This document shows, piece by piece, positions 1-6,049 of a stretch of DNA of 6,940 nucleotides (its first letter is position 1; every line of letters starts with the position of its first letter). The notes under the pieces are model-generated. The model was not told the origin of the DNA and ran no database searches. It saw nothing but the letters and a program-made list of their open reading frames with translations. This DNA comes from AA29 sp041481445 (GTDB lineage: Bacteria > Acidobacteriota > Vicinamibacteria > Fen-336): contig JBGPBV010000245.1 of the NCBI GenBank assembly GCA_041481445.1, forward strand, positions 1 to 6,940. Reading direction: 5' to 3'. The position numbers were made by a program, and so were the translations under genes.

Positions 1-796
1 GGTCGAGGTCCGGGGAGGGGCCGGTGGAGAGCCCGCAGACGCGGGCCTTGTCCGTCTCCGTGGCCGTGAACTCCACGTAGCCGTCACCGCTGGCGATGGT
101 CTGGTCGCTCTTGGAGGCGGCGCCCGCGTTGAAGCCGGTGATGGTCTCGGTGGAGCGGGTGAGCGTGTTGTTGTCGGGGCCGCTGGTGGTGGTGTCCACC
201 TGGTTCACCCAGATGACCGGCTCGAGTGTCCGCCGGGTGTCGACGAAGTCGGTGCGCAGCGCCCCCGCGTTGGTGCAGGCGCCGGCCACGCAGTCGTGGG
301 CGTTCGTGCTCGTGTGGGCGTGCGCCGTGTCGGCGCAGAAGACGTCCCCCCCGTCGTTGAGGTCCCGGCAGAGGTCGGTGCAGACGGCCTCGGCATTCGG
401 GTACGGCGAGGGCATCACGGCGCCGCAGTTGAGGCAGGCATTGGCGCCGTCCGGGAACGCCCCCCGGAAGGTGATGGCCACCGGCACCCCGGGCCCGCAG
501 CCCAGGGCGGACGTGGCCGCCGGCGAATAGTCCAGACCGATGGGGCTGCTCTGACTGCGGACCAGGGCCAGCGCGGCCTGGGTGAGTGGGATCCCGGTGG
601 ACACTTCTTCCGACGAGGCGCAGTGCCGGGCCACGGAGGCGTTCTCGATGTCGCAAAAGACGGCGCTGCTGAAGGGCGCGGTACCCGAGCTGACGTGGGT
701 GCCCGTTCCAAGCCCGCCCTCCTCCAGGGCGCAGTTGGGCAAGGCCAGGAAGGCGAGGACCCAGAGCCAGCTCCACTTCCGGATCAAATCACGCAA
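1..796 (-). CDS. Secreted/lipoprotein-like Cys-rich protein, C-terminus beyond window
   Basis: An open frame runs from a TTG at 796-794 off the left edge, giving 265 complete codons without a stop. The predicted N-terminus (MRDLIRKWSWLWVLAFLALP) has a basic start and a hydrophobic core followed by L-P-N-C22, so it is a signal peptide and possibly a non-canonical lipobox. The mature part contains about twelve Cys, several in C-x2-C or C-x3/4-C spacing (NACLNC, VCTDLC, DCVAGAC), typical of an exported disulfide-bonded protein. From about residue 191 (LEPVIWVNQV, then TIASGDGYVEFTATETD) it resembles, from memory, a lectin-like beta-sandwich module of bacterial surface proteins, cut here by the window edge. 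The two overlapping minus frames translate to Arg/Pro-rich nonsense, which supports this one. No enzymatic function can be assigned. Start choice rests on the Shine-Dalgarno at 806-810. Confidence 0.78.
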   Translation of the reverse strand, partial: MRDLIRKWSWLWVLAFLALPNCALEEGGLGTGTHVSSGTAPFSSAVFCDIENASVARHCASSEEVSTGIPLTQAALALVRSQSSPIGLDYSPAATSALGCGPGVPVAITFRGAFPDGANACLNCGAVMPSPYPNAEAVCTDLCRDLNDGGDVFCADTAHAHTSTNAHDCVAGACTNAGALRTDFVDTRRTLEPVIWVNQVDTTTSGPDNNTLTRSTETITGFNAGAASKSDQTIASGDGYVEFTATETDKARVCGLSTGPSPDLD

Positions 797-805
797 AATG
801 AAGAT

Positions 806-810
806 CTCCT
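806..810 (-). promoter_or_regulatory. Ribosome binding site deciding the TTG start of the Cys-rich protein
   Basis: On the minus strand AGGAG (inside agaaggag) lies 9 nt before the TTG at 796. No ATG or GTG is placed better in this frame, so the non-ATG start is preferred. Upstream on the same strand CATAGT (856-851) could be a weak -10, but no matching -35 is visible. Confidence 0.6.
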
Positions 811-862
811 TCTCTCTGCTCAGGCCGGGGAGGCCTGTGTGCGACGACACACTATGCCACAC

Positions 863-897
863 CGGCTCCCGTGGGCTCGGGGCCCAGGCGGGAGCCG
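863..897 (-). terminator. Terminator-like hairpin after the beta-helix gene
   Basis: A perfect 9-bp inverted repeat (CGGCTCCCG at 863-871, CGGGAGCCG at 889-897) encloses a second 5-bp stem (TGGGC at 872-876, GCCCA at 882-886) with a 5-nt loop and a 2-nt bulge. In the minus direction it starts about 40 nt past the stop of the 938-2185 gene and lies before the next gene's Shine-Dalgarno. There is no clear T-run after it, so it may be an atypical or Rho-assisted terminator, or an mRNA 3'-end stabiliser. Confidence 0.55.
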
Positions 898-937
898 AAT
901 GACTCAGTGGTCCGCGCACCCTGGTCCTGCCGGATGC

Positions 938-2185
938 TCAGGGCACGCGGCTGGGATCACCGAAGCTGGGGCAGTTGGAGGCCCCCAGCGTGTTGCCGAC
1001 CACCGTGCCGAAGGGATAGCCCGAGGGCTGCACCTGCGCCACCGCGGGTGCGCCGGCACACGCCACGCCCCACCCGCCGTTGTTCTGGATGACGGGCTGA
1101 TCGCTGGCGTTCCAGCTGCCGGCCACGCTCGTATCCCCGAGAGAGATGCCGGAGCCGCCGTTTCCCTGAATCGTCACGTTGATGGGAAGCACGAAGGAGC
1201 CGCCGCTCACCCACACCCCGCCCGAGGAGTTGCTCTCGATGACCGCGCCGCCCCCCAGGTAGAGGACCGAGCCGTCACGCTCCTGGATCCCGAAGGAGTT
1301 CGAGGCCAGCGTCACTCCGGAGCCCACGAGGGCCGCGCCCCCGGTGGTCATGTAGATTCCGGTGGAGTTCTCGCGGACCTCGGAGTCGAAGAGGCTCGCT
1401 TTCGCGTTGTCGAAGACGGAAAGGCCCCAGCTCGCGTGCCGCCGGATCGTGCAGTGCGAGATCGACGCCGTTCCCCCGCTCACCGCGACACCGTCCGCGT
1501 GGCCGTCCTCGATCAGGCAACCGTCGAGGCGCAGGTAGGCGCCCTCGGCCAGGAGCTGGGTGTAGGTGCTGTTCCGGATCGTCGCGTTGCCCAGTACGCC
1601 GGTGGAACCACCCTGCAGGGTGACGCCGAAGCCGGCTCCATCGATGTCGAGATCGCTCGCCTCCAGGCTGGCCCCGGACGCGACGACGACCGCCGTCTCG
1701 TGGGTGCGCAGCGTGAGCCGGCGCAGCGCGACGCGCTGCGCAGCGACCTGGACCAGATCCCGCCCAAGGGCCGTTCCATCGAGGCCGTCACCGGACGTGG
1801 CCCCCTGGAGAGTGGTGGCGTCGCGCGCGATGACCACGGTCTCCCGGCAGGTGCCGACGATCGTGATCGTCAGCGGCCCCCAGGTCCGAGCTCCCTGGGC
1901 GAGGGCAGCGGCGACGCTCTCACCCGCTCCACAGTGCACGACCCGGACGATCGGCGCTCCTCCCGCCTCGAGAGCCGCGACCCGGCTGTTGAGAGCCCCG
2001 ATCCGGCCCGCCTGGGTGCCCACGGTCGCCTGGAGCGCGGCCACCGTGCCCTCGAGGGTGGCCACCGCCGATTCCAGCTCCCTCACGCGCTCAGGGATGC
2101 CGCCCCCCGGCGCCCCCGCCAAAGCCAGCGCCGGCGCTCCCAGAAGCGCCAAAACGACCGCGCCTTTCACGCATGTTCTTGCCAT
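938..2185 (-). CDS. Exported coiled-coil plus parallel beta-helix protein
   Basis: A 415-residue protein. Residues 1-23 are a clear signal peptide (K7, hydrophobic 9-22, ALA-type cleavage site). Residues 34-72 form a heptad coiled coil with no breaks: V34, L37, V41, L44, V48, L51, V55, Q58, I62, L65, V69, L72 occupy every a/d position. From about residue 120 to 400 there are short repeating units rich in G, N, S, T and V (for example SGGTASISHCTI, NSTGIYMTTGG, QGNGGSGISLG) that look like PbH1-type right-handed parallel beta-helix rungs. The likely role is an extracellular or periplasmic structural or polysaccharide-interacting protein, perhaps oligomerised by the coiled coil. No polysaccharide-lyase or hydrolase active site is recognisable. 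The ATG at 2185-2183 is preceded by a purine-rich AAGGGGGGA (2199-2191) about 5 nt upstream. The gene is divergent from the kinase. The export and beta-helix calls are firm; the substrate is unknown. Confidence 0.85.
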   Translation of the reverse strand: MARTCVKGAVVLALLGAPALALAGAPGGGIPERVRELESAVATLEGTVAALQATVGTQAGRIGALNSRVAALEAGGAPIVRVVHCGAGESVAAALAQGARTWGPLTITIVGTCRETVVIARDATTLQGATSGDGLDGTALGRDLVQVAAQRVALRRLTLRTHETAVVVASGASLEASDLDIDGAGFGVTLQGGSTGVLGNATIRNSTYTQLLAEGAYLRLDGCLIEDGHADGVAVSGGTASISHCTIRRHASWGLSVFDNAKASLFDSEVRENSTGIYMTTGGAALVGSGVTLASNSFGIQERDGSVLYLGGGAVIESNSSGGVWVSGGSFVLPINVTIQGNGGSGISLGDTSVAGSWNASDQPVIQNNGGWGVACAGAPAVAQVQPSGYPFGTVVGNTLGASNCPSFGDPSRVP

Positions 2186-2399
2186 GTGCGTCCCCCCTTC
2201 GTGATGCGTATCGACGACGACGACACACAGGCGGGCGTCGGGTCAATGATCCCGACGGTCCAACGGTCGGTGGGAGACACTAGACGTGGATCACGTGGCT
2301 CTGGTGACGAGGAGCACCAGGTACTAACTTTCCGCAGGGGAGCCATGCGCAGCACGCGGTCCTCCAGCGTGCGCCGCGCGGTTCACCGCAGTTCCCGCC
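2186..2399. promoter_or_regulatory. Divergent intergenic region with palindromes
   Basis: This 214-bp gap separates two divergent genes and should hold both promoters. Visible structure includes an inverted repeat GTCGGG/CCCGAC (2237-2242, 2251-2256), a tandem ACGGTC pair (2255-2260, 2263-2268), a 13-bp palindrome ACGTG-GAT-CACGT (2284-2296) and a 6-bp hairpin CTGGTG/CACCAG (2301-2306, 2315-2320). There is also a short CGA repeat near 2212-2224. No pair of -35/-10 hexamers with normal spacing stands out on either strand. The palindromes are candidate operator sites only. Confidence 0.4.
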
Positions 2400-2407
2400 A
2401 TGGCTGA
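2345..2407 (+). CDS. Possible 20-codon leader ORF overlapping the kinase start
   Basis: ATG at 2345 follows AGGGGAG (2336-2342), the best Shine-Dalgarno-like sequence in this gap, though the spacing is short. The frame encodes an Arg/Ser-rich 20-residue peptide (MRSTRSSSVRRAVHRSSRHG) ending at TGA 2405-2407, 8 nt inside the kinase gene. The kinase ATG at 2400 lacks an evident Shine-Dalgarno of its own, so translation of this mini-ORF could feed ribosomes to it by stop-restart coupling. The peptide itself shows no family. It may equally be chance: the codons are not distinctive and the length is small. Confidence 0.25.
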   Translation: MRSTRSSSVRRAVHRSSRHG

Positions 2408-5081
2408 GACGGAACCGACGCAGACGCTTCAATTGGAGGCGGAACCGCCTCCCGCCCACCGCCGTATCGGCCCCTACCAGGTCCTCCGTGAGCTCAGCCA
2501 CGGCGGCATGGGCACGGTGTTCCTGGCCGCCCGCGCCGACGACCAGTACCAGAAGAGGGTCGCGATCAAGGTCGTCAAGGCGGGGATGGACAGCGAGGAT
2601 GACGTCCGCCACTTCCGCCGCGAGCGCCAGATCCTGGCCAGCCTCGACCACCCGAACATCGCCCGTCTGCTCGATGGCGGCGTCACCGACCAGCGCCTGC
2701 CCTACTTCGTCATGGAGTTCGTCCAGGGACAGACGATCGAGGAGTACTGCGACCATCGAGGCCTGTCCGTGGCCGATCGACTGAGGCTGTTCCGGGACGT
2801 GTGCTCGGCCGTCCAGTACGCCCACCGGAACCTGATCGTCCATCGCGACATCAAGCCCGGCAACATCATGGTGACCGCCGACGGCGTGCCGAAGCTCCTG
2901 GACTTCGGGATCGCGAAGCTGCTGAACCCGGAGCTGGCGGGCGAGGCAGCAACGGCGACGGGCCTCGTCATGACGCCCGAGTTCGCGAGCCCGGAGCAGG
3001 CGCGCGGCGAGCTGATCACGACGGCGACCGACGTCTACTCGTTGGGTGTCGTCCTCTATCGGCTCCTGACCGGGCATCACCCGTACGTGATGAAGGGCCG
3101 CTCGGCCGTGGACATCGCGCGGTCCGTGATCGAGGCGGAACCCGAGAAGCCGAGCACCGCGGTCGCCCGGACCGAGGAGGACATACGTCCGGGAGGACAG
3201 GCGATCACGGCGGCCACGGTGAGCCGGACGCGGGAGGGGACCCCGGAGAAGCTACGACGTCGTCTGCAGGGGGACCTGGACAACATCGTGCTCATGGCCC
3301 TCCGGAAGGAGCCACATCGCCGGTATCCCTCCGTCGAGGCCTTCTCGGAGGACATCGAGCGCTACCTCGAGGGACGCCCGGTCCTCGCCGGCAAGGGGAG
3401 CTGGAGCTACCGGATGGCCAAGTTCGTCCGGCGGAATGCCCTCGCCGTCGCCGCCGCCGTCGTCGCCTTCGTTCTCGTCGCCGGCTTTGGCGTCGCCATG
3501 GCCTTCCAGTCGAGCCGGACGTCGAGGGCGCTCGCGACGGCGGAGAGGGAGAGGCTGACGGCCGAGCGTGTGTCGAGCTTCCTGGTGGACCTGTTCAAGG
3601 TCTCGGACCCGAGCGTGGCGAAGGGCAACGCGGTCACGGCCCGGGAGATCCTCGACACGGGGTCGGCGAAGATCGAGGCCGGGCTCGAGGACCAGCCGGC
3701 AGTGCGCGCCACACTCATGGAGACGATGGGCCGCGTCTACGACAACCTGGGGCTCTACGACAGGGCCCTTCCCCTCCTCCAGGAGGCGCTCGAGATACGG
3801 CGGGGAGTCCACGGGACCGACCACGTGGACGTGGCGGCGAGCCTGAACGCCCTCGCGAACCTGCGCCTTCACAAAGGCGACTACGCCGGCGCCGAGCCGC
3901 TTGCTCGGGAGGCCCTGGCCATGCGGCGCAAGCTGCTCGGAAGCGAGAGCCCCGATGTGGCGGCCAGCCTGAACCTCCTGGCGAACCTGCTCCGGGACAA
4001 GGGCGACTACACCGGCGCCGAGCTCCTCTACCGCGAGGCCCTGGCCATCCGGCGCAAGCTCGTCGGGAACGAGAACAAGGACGTGGCCCTGATCCTGAAC
4101 AACCTGGGGAACGTGCTCTGGGGGAAAGGCGATCTCAAGGGAGCAGAGCGCTTCTACCGCGAGGCCGTCGCCATCTTGCGCAAGGTGCTCGGGAACGATC
4201 ACCCTTCGACGGCCTTCTGCCTGGTCAACCTGGGAGGTGTGCTCGTCGAGGAGGGCGACTACACGGGGGCCGCGCCCCTGTTCCAGGAGGCCCTCGCCAT
4301 CCAGCGCAAGGCACTCGGGAACGAACATCCCGATGTCGCCCATACCCTGCAGGGCCTCGCGATCGTGCGCACCTTCAGGGGCGACTACGCCGGCGCCGAG
4401 CCCCTCATCCGCGAGGCGATCGCCATCGACCGCAAAGCGCTCGGGAACGAGCATCCGCGGCTCGGCGAGGCTCTGGCCACCCTGGCCGAGCTGCTCCAGG
4501 AAGAGCGTGACTACTCGGGCGCCGAGCGCCTCTACCGCGAGGCTCTCGCCATGCGGCGCAAGACGATCGGAGGCGACGACCCGTTCGACGCCTACATCCT
4601 GAACGATCTCGCCACCCTGCTCGTGGACAAGGGAGACTACGCGGGCGCCGAGCCGATCGCCCGCGAAGCCCTCGCCATGCGGCGCAAGCTCGGCAACGAG
4701 AGCCGCGACGTGGGCACGAGTCTGGCGACCCTGGCGGATGTTCTCGTGCATCGGCATGCGAAGCCCGAGGAAGCGCAGGCGCTCGCCCGCGAGGCCCTCG
4801 CCATCCGGCGCAAGGCGCTGCCGGACCAACACCCGGAGATCGCGAACTCGGAGAAGGTGCTCGGCACCTGTCTCACGGAGGAGCATCGGTTCGCCGAAGC
4901 GGAACCGCTGCTCCTCGCCAGCTACGCGACTTTCAAGACCAGGCGCGGCGCCGCGACCAGGGACACTCGGGATTCTCTCGAGCGGATCGTTTCCCTGTAC
5001 GAGGCGTGGGGCAAGCCGGAGACGGCCGCCCAATACAAGGCGCTCCTGCCGAACCCGGCGACCAACGCCTCCGCGAAGTAG
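2400..5081 (+). CDS. Membrane Hanks-type Ser/Thr protein kinase with C-terminal TPR array
   Basis: An 893-residue protein. Kinase domain about 26-330: glycine loop S33-H-G-G-M-G-T-V40, ATP-anchoring Lys in VAIK57, alpha-C Glu E75, catalytic loop H148-R-D150-I-K-P-G-N155, DFG at 168-170, and activation-segment end SPEQ (197-200). All catalytic residues are present, so activity is expected. The first Gly of the P-loop is Ser, which is tolerated in some relatives. Basic residues (FVRRN) precede one membrane span at about 347-369, so the kinase should be cytoplasmic and the rest extracytoplasmic. Residues 437-883 are about eleven TPR units, mostly of 42 residues (pattern GDYAGAEPLxREALAxRRK), of kinesin-light-chain type, probably a sensor or protein-docking array. 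ATG 2400 is the only start codon after the in-frame stop at 2325; no clear Shine-Dalgarno precedes it. TAG 5079-5081 ends the gene. Substrates are unknown; the nearby FHA protein is a candidate partner by inference. Confidence 0.95.
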   Translation: MAETEPTQTLQLEAEPPPAHRRIGPYQVLRELSHGGMGTVFLAARADDQYQKRVAIKVVKAGMDSEDDVRHFRRERQILASLDHPNIARLLDGGVTDQRLPYFVMEFVQGQTIEEYCDHRGLSVADRLRLFRDVCSAVQYAHRNLIVHRDIKPGNIMVTADGVPKLLDFGIAKLLNPELAGEAATATGLVMTPEFASPEQARGELITTATDVYSLGVVLYRLLTGHHPYVMKGRSAVDIARSVIEAEPEKPSTAVARTEEDIRPGGQAITAATVSRTREGTPEKLRRRLQGDLDNIVLMALRKEPHRRYPSVEAFSEDIERYLEGRPVLAGKGSWSYRMAKFVRRNALAVAAAVVAFVLVAGFGVAMAFQSSRTSRALATAERERLTAERVSSFLVDLFKVSDPSVAKGNAVTAREILDTGSAKIEAGLEDQPAVRATLMETMGRVYDNLGLYDRALPLLQEALEIRRGVHGTDHVDVAASLNALANLRLHKGDYAGAEPLAREALAMRRKLLGSESPDVAASLNLLANLLRDKGDYTGAELLYREALAIRRKLVGNENKDVALILNNLGNVLWGKGDLKGAERFYREAVAILRKVLGNDHPSTAFCLVNLGGVLVEEGDYTGAAPLFQEALAIQRKALGNEHPDVAHTLQGLAIVRTFRGDYAGAEPLIREAIAIDRKALGNEHPRLGEALATLAELLQEERDYSGAERLYREALAMRRKTIGGDDPFDAYILNDLATLLVDKGDYAGAEPIAREALAMRRKLGNESRDVGTSLATLADVLVHRHAKPEEAQALAREALAIRRKALPDQHPEIANSEKVLGTCLTEEHRFAEAEPLLLASYATFKTRRGAATRDTRDSLERIVSLYEAWGKPETAAQYKALLPNPATNASAK
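3708..4967 (+). repeat. Tandem ~126-bp repeats encoding kinesin-light-chain-type TPRs
   Basis: Ten in-frame units start at 3708, 3834, 3960, 4086, 4212, 4338, 4464, 4590, 4713 and 4842; a degenerate half unit follows from 4968. Units are 126 bp (42 codons), except the eighth (123 bp, one codon missing) and ninth (129 bp, one extra). The best conserved stretch codes for REALAxRRK and is alike at the DNA level between several units, for example gaggccctcgccatccggcg. This suggests growth by duplication, then drift. The array is coding sequence and not a CRISPR or non-coding repeat. Confidence 0.85.
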
Positions 5082-5155
5082 TGAAGGTCGCCATCATCGG
5101 CCCTAGCGGCGCCGGAGTCTGCTGGAGGGCTGGACCTTGGGAGAACCGCGCGTGA
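5081..5155 (+). pseudogene. Possible 5' remnant of a gene coupled to the kinase (TAGTG overlap)
   Basis: GTG at 5081 shares its first base with the kinase stop (TAGTG), a common coupling arrangement. It starts VKVAIIGPSGAG, which looks like the first beta-strand and glycine loop of a Rossmann or P-loop nucleotide-binding protein. After this the frame turns to unrelated residues and stops at TGA 5153-5155, giving 24 codons. No gene continues in any plus frame. I read it as the stump of a once-coupled gene cut near 5117. Twelve residues are thin evidence, so chance cannot be excluded. Confidence 0.3.
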
Positions 5156-5289
5156 ATACATCTCCTTGCCCAGGTAGACCCGGCCGAGGTTCAAGCGCGG
5201 GAAGTGCGGCGACTCGTACCGCGGAGCGCGACGGGCGCGCTCGAGCCAGGGAATGGCCTCCTCCAGCCGTCCCTGGAACGATAGGTCCA
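5136..5289 (-). pseudogene. TPR-protein gene fragment, opposite strand
   Basis: Read on the minus strand this stretch gives ELDLSFQGRLEEAIPWLERA, then RRAPRYESPHFPRLNLGRVY and LGKEMYSRAV. These are one and a half tetratricopeptide helices pairs of the GRLEEAI..LERA..APRYE...HFNLG type. It is a different TPR class from the 42-residue units of the kinase and lies on the other strand, so it is not a simple copy of that array. It has no own start, Shine-Dalgarno or sensible continuation: before it the frame is SDR-tail DNA, and after it lies kinase antisense. I infer a fragment of a lost gene, bounded near 5290 and 5136. Confidence 0.5.
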
Positions 5290-5299
5290 GCTCACGTGA

Positions 5300-5440
5300 G
5301 CCAAGAAGCGCAACCCGCACAAGCGCCTGACTACGCCGGACGATGTGGCGCGGTGCATTGTGGCGCTGTGCCACCCGGCGACGTATTGGATGACCGGAAA
5401 CACGCTGCGGGTGGACGGCGGCGACAGCATCGTAGGATAG
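5300..5440 (+). pseudogene. C-terminal fragment of a short-chain dehydrogenase/reductase (SDR)
   Basis: From the in-frame TGA at 5297-5299 to TAG 5438-5440 the plus strand encodes about 46 residues, including NPHKRLTTPDDVARCIVALC, then HPATYWMTGNTLRVDGG. This matches the end of classical SDR enzymes: (N/T)PxxRLxTPxDVA, then a helix, then (W/F)xTGxxxRVDGG. The Rossmann fold, the Ser-Tyr-Lys active site and any start codon are absent, so it cannot be functional. Its stop lies 5 nt before the DinB-family ATG, with that gene's Shine-Dalgarno inside the SDR tail. An ancestral SDR-DinB operon that lost most of its first gene is therefore likely. The left breakpoint is close to the TPR fragment edge near 5290-5300. 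Confidence 0.65.
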
Positions 5441-5445
5441 GGGTC

Positions 5446-5958
5446 ATGCCAGACGAGCTGCCGTGTCTCGACCTGCTCGAAGCGACGCCGGCGATCTTGC
5501 GCGGGCTGATGTCGGAGATTTCGGATGAGGACGCGCGGTGGAAGCCGGCGCCGGACCGCTTCTCGATCGCCGAGGTGCTGGCGCATCTGTCGCACAGCGA
5601 GGGTCACTGTTACCGCGCGCGGGTGGATCGATTCTTGGCAGAGGAGATGCCGGAGCTCGAACCGGACGATGCGCAGATGCACCTGGAGCTGTACAGAAAC
5701 GGAGACCCGGAGGAGGACGCCGGGCACTTCGAGGACCAGCGCGAGACGAACATCGAACTGCTGCGAGGACTGCCGGCGGAGGCCGGGTCGCGCAAGGCGA
5801 TGCATCGCGCGGCGGGCGAGATTACGCTCTCGCAGATGCTGCACGAGTGGGCCCTGCACGATTTGGGACATGTGCGGCAGATCGCGGAGCTGGTGCGGGC
5901 GCGGAAGTACCTGGCGGGCGCGGGTCCGCTGGGGGAGGACTATCGGTTGAAGCCATGA
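5446..5958 (+). CDS. DinB-superfamily metal-binding four-helix protein
   Basis: A 170-residue protein of normal length for the DinB_2/YfiT-like fold. The N-terminal helix region (LDLLEATPAILRGLMSEIS) is followed by WKPAPDRFSIAEVLAHLSHSEGH with H47 in the usual first-ligand position. HEWALHDLGHVRQIAEL then gives the H138-x3-H142 pair that completes a three-His metal site. Family members are metal-dependent, thiol-linked transferases or stress- and DNA-damage-related proteins; the substrate is not predictable here. The ATG at 5446 is chosen because AGGA (5434-5437) lies 8 nt upstream and homology begins there. An upstream extension to 5137 would run through unrelated gene fragments. The gene remains intact although DNA on both sides is rearranged, so it may be selected or may have lost its original promoter recently. 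Confidence 0.85.
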   Translation: MPDELPCLDLLEATPAILRGLMSEISDEDARWKPAPDRFSIAEVLAHLSHSEGHCYRARVDRFLAEEMPELEPDDAQMHLELYRNGDPEEDAGHFEDQRETNIELLRGLPAEAGSRKAMHRAAGEITLSQMLHEWALHDLGHVRQIAELVRARKYLAGAGPLGEDYRLKP

Positions 5959-5959
5959 C

Positions 5960-6031
5960 ATTACGGGCCCAGAACTGCGTCCCGTCCTTGCCCACGCGCC
6001 AGCCTTCGTCTTCGAATCGTCCTTCCGCCCG
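5960..6031 (-). pseudogene. PAS-domain sensor fragment, opposite strand
   Basis: The minus strand reads RAEGRFEDEGWRVGKDGTQF and then WA. This closely matches the ExGWRxRKDGSxFWAN signature near the end of PAS domains in sensor kinases. The similarity ends near 5966 at the DinB stop and near 6031, where tRNA-derived sequence begins. There is no start, no HATPase domain and no longer frame. About 24 codons of a PAS gene therefore appear stranded here. The motif is distinctive, but the short length keeps confidence moderate. Confidence 0.5.
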
Positions 6032-6049
6032 CGGTGCGTAGGTAATACA

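Noticed and set aside
2241..2246. Minus-strand TTGACC as -35 of the beta-helix gene
   Set aside because: At 16-18 nt spacing there is only TCGTCG-like sequence; the nearest AT-richer hexamer is about 29 nt away.
296..2407. 703-codon plus-strand open frame antisense to two minus-strand genes
   Set aside because: Arg/Gly/Ala-rich with no domain; a by-product of high GC opposite well-supported coding sequence. Only its last 20 codons were considered, as a leader ORF.
2801..4510. 569-codon plus-strand open frame inside the kinase gene in another frame
   Set aside because: Composition is Arg/Gly/Pro-rich nonsense and overlaps unambiguous kinase motifs.
3708..4967. CRISPR-like or non-coding tandem repeat
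   Set aside because: Units are exact codon multiples within a continuous reading frame and translate to TPRs.
3252..5033. 593-codon minus-strand open frame opposite the kinase
   Set aside because: It mirrors the TPR repeats and has no start signal or recognisable family; the plus strand carries an intact kinase.
5137..5445. Longer N-terminus for the DinB-family protein
   Set aside because: The extension would translate unrelated fragments in the wrong frame for each; the ATG at 5446 has a good Shine-Dalgarno and begins the family similarity.
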